Notes: generated by a model not told the origin, from the letters alone. Positions 1-5,656 are shown, counted from the stretch's first letter. The stretch: 6,477 nt of DNA from Methanoregulaceae archaeon UBA288 (GCA_002495225.1 DAEF01000126.1:1-6477), one strand, 5' to 3'. Numbers and translations are program-made.

Positions 1-41
1 AAATGAATTCGAGACTCTACAACGCGCCCGGCCCGGCACAA

Positions 42-66
42 TGCTTATCTTATCACCTGCTTATCT
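42..66 (+). repeat. 9-bp direct repeat in the promoter region
   Basis: The 9-mer TGCTTATCT occurs at 42-50 and again at 58-66, exactly, with start points 16 bp apart and a 7-nt spacer (TATCACC). It lies directly upstream of the start codon at 79 in one of the few AT-richer patches of the window. The first copy, with the following TTAT, sits about where an archaeal TATA box would be for a transcript starting close to the ATG. The pair could be a regulator site or a duplicated promoter element; the function is inference. Confidence 0.5.
44..54 (+). promoter_or_regulatory. Possible TATA-like element for the membrane-protein gene
   Basis: CTTATCTTATC is AT-rich against a GC-rich background and is centred about 30 nt before the ATG at 79. 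At the usual archaeal TATA-to-start distance of roughly 25 nt this predicts a transcript start just before the ATG. No Shine-Dalgarno sequence precedes that ATG (the bases before it read TCACTGCC), so a leaderless or nearly leaderless mRNA is the simplest reading. The match to a consensus TATA box is weak. Confidence 0.35.
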
Positions 67-78
67 GAAATCACTGCC

Positions 79-714
79 ATGACCGACAAGGATTTGTACT
101 ACGAGATCCCGGCGGAGACGAACGAACCTCCGGTCGCCGACCCGCCGGTTCCCGCAGCCTCGCCCACCCCGCCACCGGAGCCTCAGGAAACCGCTCCCCC
201 TGCCCGGCCGCCGCCTCCGTCCGCGCCTCTGGAGCTCCCTGCCCGGCGCAAGCGGAACTGGCGGCTGACCCTGGGCCTCGCCGCGATCGGCGTCGTCCTC
301 GTGGTTGCCATCATCGCGATCCTCAGTTTCTCGGTCGCGATCAGCCCGTCCATCGGATCCACCACCTATCCCTACACGGTCACCTACGACGTGGTCTTCC
401 CGAACTCGCAGCCGGTCCAGATCGGGGGCATCACCATCCTCGCGATCCCGGGCCCCCAGAACGTCGCCCTCTCCGTCGATGGGGTCAGGCACGACATCCG
501 GCTCGGCGAGAAGCGTGAGATCTCGGCCAAGCACGGTACCGTTACCCTTCTCGGGATGACGCTCCTTTCGTTCGACTTCACGCTCGAGGCCGAGTACCGG
601 GGCATGGTGGGGCAGGACGCGAGCTTCGGCCTCTCCTTCCGGACGTCCGAGCAGGTCCCCAAGTTCATGATCGACCGTCTGCTCCCGGCCAGCGTCCAGG
701 CCCGGCCGGCCTGA
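79..714 (+). CDS. Proline-rich single-pass membrane protein, function unknown
   Basis: A 211-residue protein I do not recognise. Residues 1-54 form a low-complexity, proline-rich segment (19 prolines, with runs such as PPPP at 44-47), probably disordered. A basic patch RRKRN (56-60) precedes one hydrophobic helix at about 63-86. By the positive-inside rule the proline-rich tail is cytoplasmic and residues 90-211 lie outside the membrane. The outer part alternates hydrophobic and polar residues in short stretches typical of a beta-sandwich, and has no cysteine or recognisable catalytic motif. There is no signal peptidase or lipobox site, so the helix probably stays as an anchor. The ATG at 79 fits a leaderless transcript; no SD is visible. 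Its stop codon directly abuts that of the convergent truA gene. A cell-envelope role is likely but unproven. Confidence 0.8.
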   Translation: MTDKDLYYEIPAETNEPPVADPPVPAASPTPPPEPQETAPPARPPPPSAPLELPARRKRNWRLTLGLAAIGVVLVVAIIAILSFSVAISPSIGSTTYPYTVTYDVVFPNSQPVQIGGITILAIPGPQNVALSVDGVRHDIRLGEKREISAKHGTVTLLGMTLLSFDFTLEAEYRGMVGQDASFGLSFRTSEQVPKFMIDRLLPASVQARPA

Positions 715-1503
715 TCAGTCGGAGCGGAGCAGGTCCGCGATCCCGGCCCGGGCCCGGTGGCTCTGCGCGGTCGCGGACAGGAACTCCCCATGCTCGTCGC
801 CGGGCGGGACGGGTGTGAACGGGAACGGCGTCTCGACGTCCCAGAGAACGAGCCGGTCCGCCGGCGCGGGCGGCGGGTTTCGCTTGCAGGCGCCTGAGAG
901 AAGGGCGCCGACGGCCTCCTCCTCGAGGTCCCCCCGGCCGACCGCGTCGAGCACGGCGGCCATGCAGCGGACCTGGTGCCAGAGAAAGCTCCGGGCCGTC
1001 ACCTCGTAGACCGCCCCCGTTGGGCCGGGCAGGATTCGCGAGACGGCGATCCGGCGGACCGGGTTCCTGCTCCCGGCGCGGCAGAGGCGGGAGACGTCGT
1101 GCTTCCCGACGAACCGGGCCGCGGCGCGCTCCATCGCCGACGCATCGAGGTCGGGGTCCGCGAAGTAGTAGCGGTAGGTCCGGGTTGCGACGTCGAACCG
1201 GGGGTGCCAGTCGTCGGGGGCCGGGGCGGTCCCGGTCAGCCAGACGTCGGGTGGAAGCGCCCGGTTCAGCACGACGCCGACCCGCTCGGGGTGGTCCGTC
1301 GTGAGCGCGCCGACCTGGGCCCGGGCGTGCACGCCCCGGTCAGTCCGGCCCGACAGCCAGAAGCCTGCTCTGACCGGGTCCTCGAAGAGTTTTGTCCAGC
1401 GGCAGGCCCGGATCAGCTCGCCCTCGACGGTCCGCTCGCCGGTCTGGCGCTGCGACCCGACGAAACCGGCCCCCCACCAACCGAGCCTGAACGCGACCCT
1501 CAT
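715..1503 (-). CDS. truA: tRNA pseudouridine(38-40) synthase TruA
   Basis: Protein of 262 residues, a normal length for archaeal TruA. The family isomerises uridine to pseudouridine at positions 38-40 of the tRNA anticodon stem-loop, in the cytoplasm and without a cofactor. The catalytic motif GRTDRGVHA is at 52-60, making Asp55 the predicted nucleophile. Other family landmarks are the N-terminal FVGSQRQ (14-20) followed by TVEGEL, HPRFD (100-104), RTYRYYF (108-114), RNPVRRI (146-152) and FLWHQVRCM (173-181) in the second half of the fold. The ATG at 1503 overlaps the TGA of the upstream PHP gene as ATGA, and no SD is visible before it, so it is probably translated by coupling to that gene. 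Its TGA lies against the stop codon of the convergent gene ending at 714. Nothing essential appears to be missing. Confidence 0.95.
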   Translation of the reverse strand: MRVAFRLGWWGAGFVGSQRQTGERTVEGELIRACRWTKLFEDPVRAGFWLSGRTDRGVHARAQVGALTTDHPERVGVVLNRALPPDVWLTGTAPAPDDWHPRFDVATRTYRYYFADPDLDASAMERAAARFVGKHDVSRLCRAGSRNPVRRIAVSRILPGPTGAVYEVTARSFLWHQVRCMAAVLDAVGRGDLEEEAVGALLSGACKRNPPPAPADRLVLWDVETPFPFTPVPPGDEHGEFLSATAQSHRARAGIADLLRSD

Positions 1504-2168
1504 ACGCGGACGCGGAGACGGACGCGCCGCCAGGTCGACCGGAGGGACTGGCCCGTGTAGGTCCGGAGCGGGGTCATGTGCCCGGCGGGGTAACAGCGCC
1601 CCTCCCGGATCGCCTCAAGGATGGCGCCGACCTCGGGCTCGGCGTCCACGAGCGTCTTCCCGAACCCGACGTACCGGGCGTGGTGCGAGTCCGAGCCGCC
1701 GACCCCGGGCTTGCCGAGCCGGGCCGCTCGCCGGGCCGCCTTCCGGTTGGCCGACCCGACGATGTAGCGGCTGTTGAAGACCTCGACCGCGTCGACGGCG
1801 GCGATCGCGTCGCGCTCGCGGAACCCGACCGCGTGCCGGAGCCGGTGGTACGGGTGGGGCAGGACGGCGAGGCCCCCCCGGGAGTGGACGAGGTCGATCG
1901 TCTCGAGCACCCCCAGCCCGCGGGGGACCATCTCGGAGACGCCGAGCGCGATCAGGTGCCCGTCCGCGGTGGTGACTTCGACCCCCGGGATGACGAGGAC
2001 GGGCGGGTCCTCGATCCGGGCCGCGTGCCGGACGCCCTCGAGCGTGTCGTGGTCCGTGATGGCGACGGCTGCGAGGCCGACTGCCGCGGCACGGGCGAGT
2101 ACATCCTCGACCGATGATTCGCCGTCCTTGGAGAAGCGGGTATGTACGTGCAGGTCGCAGGCGAGCAT
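1500..2168 (-). CDS. PHP-domain metal-dependent phosphoesterase
   Basis: Protein of 222 residues with the complete metal-ligand set of the PHP superfamily: DLHVHT (5-10), TDHDT (38-42), PGVEVT (61-66) with Glu64, His71, HPYH (105-108), VEVFN (128-132) and GSDSH (158-162), the last belonging to a PHP C-terminal segment. Members bind two or three metal ions and hydrolyse phosphoesters; relatives include 5'-3' exoribonuclease/nucleotidase (RNase AM) and histidinol-phosphatase types, so the substrate here is not settled. The last 13 residues contain six arginines, suggesting a basic tail that could touch nucleic acid. The start at 2168 is fixed by an in-frame TAA five codons upstream; there is no SD, and a TATA-like site predicts a leaderless mRNA. 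The 4-nt ATGA overlap with truA indicates one operon and hints at, but does not prove, an RNA-related role. Confidence 0.9.
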   Translation of the reverse strand: MLACDLHVHTRFSKDGESSVEDVLARAAAVGLAAVAITDHDTLEGVRHAARIEDPPVLVIPGVEVTTADGHLIALGVSEMVPRGLGVLETIDLVHSRGGLAVLPHPYHRLRHAVGFRERDAIAAVDAVEVFNSRYIVGSANRKAARRAARLGKPGVGGSDSHHARYVGFGKTLVDAEPEVGAILEAIREGRCYPAGHMTPLRTYTGQSLRSTWRRVRLRVRV

Positions 2169-2210
2169 GGCCAGATTACTTTATCTCTCCGGCCCTATTA
2201 AGGAGAACTG
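2169..2210. promoter_or_regulatory. Compact 42-bp divergent promoter region
   Basis: Only 42 bp separate the divergent starts at 2168 (-) and 2211 (+). Two AT-rich patches stand out. CTATTAA at 2195-2201, read on the minus strand as TTAATAG, lies about 30 nt before the PHP ATG and fits a leaderless TATA position. ACTTTATC at 2178-2185 is the best plus-strand TATA candidate. The plus-strand gene also has an SD-like AAGGAGA at 2200-2206, five bases before its ATG if the core AGGAG is used. The two promoters must therefore overlap, and TBP or TFB bound for one gene could hinder the other. Positions are read by eye. Confidence 0.5.
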
Positions 2211-3623
2211 ATGCCGATCCTCTTTCCGACGGGCTCGGCGACCGAGTCCGTCGTGCGCGAAGCCGTGGCCGGGCTCGACGCCGAGGTGGTCGTGACCGGC
2301 GAGATCGCGTCGTTCCTGACGCCGCGGCAGCTCGCGGACCTGGTCCGCGCCGGCCACTACGACTGCGTCGTGGTCTCGGGCATGTCCACGGCCTCGTTCG
2401 CGTCGGTCGAGGAAGAGACCGGGGTGCCGGTCCTGCGCGGCCCGCGCCACGCGGCCGACCTGCCGCTGATGGTCGGGCTGCTCGGGAAAATCGAGTTCTC
2501 GCGGGACGTACCCGCGGACGACCTCCTCCGGGACCTCCGGCGCGACGACGCGTACCGGAAGGTCCGGTCGATCGAGAAGAACGCGGAGTGGGACCTGCTC
2601 CTCCGGGGCGTGAAGGTCGGCGGGACTTCGCGGTGCAAGGTGCTGGCCGAGCTGATGGACGCGCACCGCCGTCCCGATCTCCGCGGGGACGTCGAGCGGG
2701 CCTTCTGCGACGGGGCCGACATCGTCGACCTCGGCTTCGGGTTCGACGCGACGGCGGCCGACGTCGCCCGTTGCTTCGGCGCGCTCGACGGCATCGACGG
2801 GCCGCTCGCCGTCGACTCGCAGGACCCGGCCCTGATCGCGTCCGCCCTCTTCCGCGCGGACCTGGTCCTCTCGCTCCAGGAAGAGAACATCCCCGTGATC
2901 GGCCGGGCCGTGGCCGAGTCGGGGGCCGCGGCCGTGGTGGTGCCCCGGTACGCCTCCCTCGACGAGAACCTGGCGGCCGCCCGCGGAGCCGGGTGCGAGG
3001 CCCTGGTCGGCGACCCGCTCCTCCAGCCGGTCGGCTCGGGCCTGGTCCGTTCGCTCTGCGAGTTCCGCGACTACGGCGTGCCCCTCTTCTTCGGCGCGGG
3101 CAACGTGGTCGAGCTCCTGGACGCGGACTCGCCCGGCGCGCAGGCCCTGCTCGCGGGCATGGCCCAGGAGGTCGGGGCCGCGATCGTCTTTGTGGCCGAG
3201 CACTCGGACAAGACGCGGGGGGCGATCGGCGAGATGCGCCGCGCCACCGAGATGATGGTTTTGACCCGGTGCCGGCCGTACCCCAAGGATCTGGGGATCG
3301 ACCTCCTGGTCCTGAAAGAGAAGCGGCGGCGGCGCGAGCCCCCGCTCGTCTACGACACGGCCGTCGAGGCCGGCCCGGCGCCGGACGAGGTCGAGTACGA
3401 CCCGCGCGGCAACCTCCGGATCGGGCTCGAGGCCGACCGGATCGTCGCCGTCCACGACGGGGTCGCGGTCCGGGGGCGGCGGTGGCAGGACGTCTTCGCG
3501 GCGCTCCTCGCCGACGACCGCGTCTCACGCCTGGACCACGCGGCGTACCTCGGCGCCGAGCTCTATAAGGCCGAGATCGCGCTCCGGTTCGGGCGCTCGT
3601 TCGAGCAGGACGGGCCGTTCTAG
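2211..3623 (+). CDS. Dihydropteroate synthase-related protein (TIGR00284-like)
   Basis: Protein of 470 residues with the three-part build of the archaeal dihydropteroate synthase-related family. About 1-125 is an N-terminal alpha/beta domain that recognises no common ligand motif by eye. About 130-370 is a pterin-binding TIM-barrel region with GADIVDLGFGFD (168-179), LAVDSQDP (199-206) and FFGAGNVVELLDADSPG (293-309). About 390-470 is a small C-terminal domain beginning YDPRGNLRIG. In bacteria the barrel joins p-aminobenzoate to a pterin diphosphate; in methanogens the analogous step feeds tetrahydromethanopterin synthesis with a ribosyl-aniline substrate. Whether this family catalyses that step is not established from sequence, and I see no clear copy of the C-terminal SRK-type motif of bacterial enzymes. 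The start is fixed by an in-frame TAA at 2199 and an SD at 2201-2205. The TAG is followed by a 111-nt gap to the next gene. Confidence 0.88.
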   Translation: MPILFPTGSATESVVREAVAGLDAEVVVTGEIASFLTPRQLADLVRAGHYDCVVVSGMSTASFASVEEETGVPVLRGPRHAADLPLMVGLLGKIEFSRDVPADDLLRDLRRDDAYRKVRSIEKNAEWDLLLRGVKVGGTSRCKVLAELMDAHRRPDLRGDVERAFCDGADIVDLGFGFDATAADVARCFGALDGIDGPLAVDSQDPALIASALFRADLVLSLQEENIPVIGRAVAESGAAAVVVPRYASLDENLAAARGAGCEALVGDPLLQPVGSGLVRSLCEFRDYGVPLFFGAGNVVELLDADSPGAQALLAGMAQEVGAAIVFVAEHSDKTRGAIGEMRRATEMMVLTRCRPYPKDLGIDLLVLKEKRRRREPPLVYDTAVEAGPAPDEVEYDPRGNLRIGLEADRIVAVHDGVAVRGRRWQDVFAALLADDRVSRLDHAAYLGAELYKAEIALRFGRSFEQDGPF

Positions 3624-3676
3624 CGGTACGACTGCGGCCTGTTGCCCCTCCCTGTTCTCCGTGGCGGACCCCGCAT

Positions 3677-3686
3677 TCCGGCCGGA
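3677..3686. repeat. 10-bp perfect palindrome beside a TATA box
   Basis: TCCGGCCGGA is a perfect palindrome ending two bases before the TATA-like TAGTATAATT, so it covers the position of the TFB recognition element. It could be a regulator site, but GC-only palindromes arise easily at this base composition, so the biological weight is low. Confidence 0.3.
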
Positions 3687-3687
3687 T

Positions 3688-3696
3688 AGTATAATT
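3688..3696 (+). promoter_or_regulatory. TATA box for the 385-residue protein gene
   Basis: AGTATAATT is the clearest TATA-like element in this intergenic gap. At the usual archaeal distance, transcription would start near 3717-3720, giving a leader of about 15-18 nt that still contains the SD at 3721-3726. This spacing argues against translation from the GTG at 3717. Confidence 0.6.
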
Positions 3697-3720
3697 GCCC
3701 CGGCGATAAGAGGCGCGTGC

Positions 3721-3726
3721 AGGAGG
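3721..3726 (+). promoter_or_regulatory. Shine-Dalgarno site deciding the ATG at 3735
   Basis: AGGAGG, continuing as GGTG, lies eight bases before the ATG at 3735. An in-frame GTG at 3717 would put the SD inside the coding region and has no SD of its own, so ATG 3735 is preferred. Confidence 0.75.
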
Positions 3727-3734
3727 GGTGGTCG

Positions 3735-4892
3735 ATGAACAGGACGATGGCCGCAGACCGGGCCGTGGCGATCCTCCGGGGCTACGCCCGCCGGACTGGG
3801 CTCGCACCGGCGAGCGCCACCCCGGCGCGGTACCTCTGGACCGACGCGTTCGCGGTCTGCACGTTTCTCGGGCTCGCAGAAACGACCGGCGAGCAGGCCT
3901 GCCGCGCCCGCGCGCTCGCGCTGGTCGAGCAGGTCCACGGGATCCTCGGCCGGCACCGGGGCGACGACGGCCGGAAAGGGTGGATCTCCGGCCTCTCAGA
4001 CGACGAAGGCGCACGCCACCCGACCGCCGGCGGCCTCCGGATCGGCAAGCCCCTCCCCGAGCGCAGGCCCGGCGAGCCGCTCGACGACCGGCTCGAGTGG
4101 GACCGCGACGGCCAGTATTACCACTACCTGACCCGGTGGGCGCACGCGCTCTGCCGCGCCTCGCGGGCGACCGGCGACCCGGTCTACGCGGGATGGGCCG
4201 CCGAGCTCCTGAAGGCCGTCCATCCGGCCTTCGTTCCCCGGCGGCGGATGTACTGGAAGATGTCCGTCGACCTATCGCGCCCGCTCGTGGCCTCGATGGG
4301 CCAGCACGACCCGCTCGACGGGTTCGTCACCTGCGCCGAGGTCCAGGCGGCCTCGGGCGCGGACCTCTCCCGGGAGATGAGCGACCTCGCCGCGCTCCTC
4401 CGCGGCACGGCGCTCGCGACCGACGACCCGCTCGGGACCGGCGGGCTCCTCTTCGACGCGGTCCGGATCGCGGAACTCGCCGCGCGGGGGGCGATCCCGG
4501 CCCCGTGGCTCCTCGGGCCCGTGCTCGCCGCGGCGCAGGCGGGCATCGCGGCCTTCGCCCGCTCGGGCGCGCTCCGGTGCCCGGCCGAACGCCGGCTCGC
4601 CTTCCGCGAGCTCGGCCTCGCCCTCGGGCTCCGCGGTGCGGGCCGGGTTCGCGAGGCGATCGCGGCGACACCGGGCGCCTTCGACGCCCCCGGCGCCCTG
4701 CTCGAACGGGCCCGGGCCCTCGAGGGACTGCGCCCCCTCGCGGGCGCGATCGAGGCCTTCTGGCTCGACGAGCGGCACCGAGCGGTCCCCGCGTGGACCG
4801 ACCACCGCGAGATCAACGAGGTGACGCTCGCGGCCGTCCTCGCGCCGGAGGGGTTCCTGGCCATCCAGGCTGGCCCCGTCGCGCACACTTAA
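3735..4892 (+). CDS. Conserved-type soluble protein, possible alpha/alpha-toroid fold, function unknown
   Basis: Protein of 385 residues from the SD-supported ATG. It is predicted cytoplasmic: no signal peptide or membrane helix. Striking aromatic and charged stretches look like conserved family motifs: RYLWTDAFAV (32-41), KGWISGLSDDEGARHPTAGG (81-100), RIGKPLPER (102-110), EWDRDGQYYHYLTRWAHAL (121-139), MYWKMSVDLSRPLV (172-185), SMGQHDPLDG (187-196) and, near the end, WTDHREINEVTLA (354-366). The helix-rich layout with buried Trp, Tyr, His and Asp resembles six-hairpin or alpha/alpha-barrel proteins such as glycoside hydrolases, lyases and terpene-cyclase-like folds. That is inference from texture, and I cannot name a substrate. 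Residues 215-345 are alanine/leucine-rich helices with fewer distinctive motifs. Its own TATA box and SD mark it as the start of a transcription unit that may include the 73-residue membrane protein 25 nt downstream. Confidence 0.85.
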   Translation: MNRTMAADRAVAILRGYARRTGLAPASATPARYLWTDAFAVCTFLGLAETTGEQACRARALALVEQVHGILGRHRGDDGRKGWISGLSDDEGARHPTAGGLRIGKPLPERRPGEPLDDRLEWDRDGQYYHYLTRWAHALCRASRATGDPVYAGWAAELLKAVHPAFVPRRRMYWKMSVDLSRPLVASMGQHDPLDGFVTCAEVQAASGADLSREMSDLAALLRGTALATDDPLGTGGLLFDAVRIAELAARGAIPAPWLLGPVLAAAQAGIAAFARSGALRCPAERRLAFRELGLALGLRGAGRVREAIAATPGAFDAPGALLERARALEGLRPLAGAIEAFWLDERHRAVPAWTDHREINEVTLAAVLAPEGFLAIQAGPVAHT

Positions 4893-4917
4893 CCCGCCGC
4901 GGGCAGACCTCATTGTC

Positions 4918-5139
4918 ATGTCCACCGATCCCGCCGTGCGATCGGGGCGCCGCGAGACCCTGATCCTCGGCGCCGCCGCCATCGCCGCGTTCGTCTCGAC
5001 CGAGTACATCACCGGCTTCGTCCTCCGGATCGACGGGCTCTGGCGGCACCCGGCTTGGTTCACGATCGGCCTGGTGCTGATCGTCGCCTACGTCCTGCTC
5101 TTCACGTACGTCGCGGAGCGGGTCTTCGGGCCCGGGTGA
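4918..5139 (+). CDS. Small two-helix membrane protein, function unknown
   Basis: A 73-residue protein with two hydrophobic segments, about 14-36 and 46-68, joined by a short loop carrying RIDGLWRHP (37-45). The basic N-terminus (RSGRR at 8-12) and the Arg and His in the loop leave the topology uncertain. There are no cysteines, metal motifs or known domain signatures, and I do not recognise the family. It begins 25 nt after the TAA of the preceding gene on the same strand, with no SD before the ATG. It is either read through from that gene or leaderless from a weak TATA-like ACTTAA overlapping the upstream stop codon. Its hydrophobic pattern makes it more credible than the overlapping antisense reading frame, which is an acidic, proline-containing low-complexity shadow. 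Confidence 0.7.
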   Translation: MSTDPAVRSGRRETLILGAAAIAAFVSTEYITGFVLRIDGLWRHPAWFTIGLVLIVAYVLLFTYVAERVFGPG

Positions 5140-5215
5140 TCCCGGCGAGCCCGACGCACCTCTCCGGCCTGCGCCCGATCCGCCGCAGTCCACCCAAGTA
5201 TTTATTAAGGTTCAA

Positions 5216-5232
5216 ATGTTTTTATCAAACAT
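5216..5232. promoter_or_regulatory. Inverted repeat, possible operator
   Basis: ATGTTT (5216-5221) and AAACAT (5227-5232) are perfect 6-bp inverted arms around the 5-nt spacer TTATC. The repeat overlaps the second TATA-like sequence, or lies near the transcript start if the first TATA is used. This is the geometry expected of a dimeric helix-turn-helix repressor site. An RNA hairpin is the less likely reading, since the stem would be AT-rich and weak. Function is inference. Confidence 0.45.
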
Positions 5233-5263
5233 CCATACGGTCCGAAAGGTACTGTAATGGTTT

Positions 5264-5270
5264 AAGGAGG
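5264..5270 (+). promoter_or_regulatory. Shine-Dalgarno site deciding the rubredoxin start
   Basis: AAGGAGG ends seven bases before the ATG at 5278 but only one base before the in-frame ATG at 5272. Normal SD spacing therefore selects 5278, giving a protein that begins MARHQSYVC. Confidence 0.8.
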
Positions 5271-5277
5271 AATGGAT

Positions 5278-5637
5278 ATGGCACGGCACCAGTCGTACGT
5301 CTGCGACGTCTGCGGGTACATCTACGACCCCGAGAGAGGAGAACCGAAGGCGGGCATCCTGCCGGGAACCGCGTTCGAGGACCTCCCCGAGAGCTACGTC
5401 TGCCCCGTATGCGGAGCGTACGCCAGGGTGGGAAAGAGCGCCTTTCGGGCGCTCGACGAGGCATCCGGCAGGTATCGCTGCGTCGCGTGCGGGTACGTCT
5501 ACGACCCCGCCCGCGGTGAGCCGAAGAACGGGATCCCGCCCGGAACCTCGTTCATGGACCTTCCCGAGAGCTACGTCTGCCCCGTCTGTGGGGTTTACGC
5601 ACGGGTGGGGAAGAGCGCGTTCGTCGCGACGGAATAA
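5278..5637 (+). CDS. Tandem two-domain rubredoxin
   Basis: A 119-residue protein made of two complete rubredoxin domains (about 7-58 and 66-117) joined by an eight-residue linker; most rubredoxins are single domains of about 52-55 residues. Each domain has the four cysteines that bind one Fe(SCys)4 centre: C9, C12, C42, C45 and C68, C71, C101, C104, both with the standard CX2C-X29-CX2C spacing and CGY(I/V)YDP. So two iron atoms are expected, in the cytoplasm, carrying single electrons. In anaerobic archaea rubredoxins commonly serve rubrerythrin, superoxide reductase or flavodiiron-type oxygen detoxification, but no partner gene lies nearby. Both domains carry four extra residues after the second CPVCG (AYAR or VYAR before VGKSAF) and they match at 41 of 52 positions, pointing to internal duplication. 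A strong SD and AT-rich promoter precede the gene. Confidence 0.93.
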   Translation: MARHQSYVCDVCGYIYDPERGEPKAGILPGTAFEDLPESYVCPVCGAYARVGKSAFRALDEASGRYRCVACGYVYDPARGEPKNGIPPGTSFMDLPESYVCPVCGVYARVGKSAFVATE

Positions 5638-5640
5638 CGA

Positions 5641-5656
5641 CCTTCCCTCTTTATTT
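5641..5656 (+). terminator. Possible pyrimidine-rich terminator of the rubredoxin gene
   Basis: CCTTCCCTCTTTATTT follows the TAA by three bases. Archaeal termination often relies on T-rich stretches without a stable hairpin. The run is interrupted by C and A, so the call is tentative. Confidence 0.35.

Larger units (their letters stand above)
5140..5277 (+). promoter_or_regulatory. Rubredoxin promoter region with AT-rich island
   Basis: The first 55 bases or so are GC-rich and featureless. From 5197 the base composition changes abruptly: TATTTATTAA (5199-5208) and GTTTTTATC (5218-5226) are both TATA-like. Transcription starting about 25 nt after either would leave a leader of roughly 30-50 nt containing the SD. 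It is the strongest-looking promoter in the window, in keeping with a well-expressed small redox protein. Confidence 0.6.

Noticed and set aside
3441..3476. VHDG in the DHPS-like protein (residues 414-417) as the DHPS RVHD motif
   Set aside because: It falls in the separate C-terminal domain after the barrel, preceded by Ala rather than Arg, so it is probably coincidental.
2114..3568. Plus-strand open frame of 484 codons overlapping the DHPS-like gene
   Set aside because: Arg/Gly/Pro-rich shadow in another frame of 2211-3623; no motif, and no support for its start.
3717..3734. GTG at 3717 as start of the 385-residue protein
   Set aside because: It would place a strong SD inside the coding region and sit at the predicted transcript start; ATG 3735 has ideal SD spacing.
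2176..4014. Very long minus-strand open frame (612 codons), also 2181-3455 on the same strand
   Set aside because: The translation is low-complexity Arg/Pro/Gly/Ala without motifs, and it lies opposite two well-supported plus-strand genes. Long antisense open frames are expected at this GC content.
4893..4903. CCCGC-C-GCGGG inverted repeat after the 385-residue gene as a terminator
   Set aside because: Short GC-only arms with a one-base loop, no T-tract after it, and such repeats are common in GC-rich DNA.
4272..5063. Minus-strand open frames across the 385-residue and 73-residue genes
   Set aside because: Compositionally skewed shadows with no domain signatures; the plus-strand reading has SD, TATA and structured motifs.
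5272..5277. ATG at 5272 as the rubredoxin start
   Set aside because: Only one base separates it from the SD; the ATG at 5278 has a normal seven-base gap.
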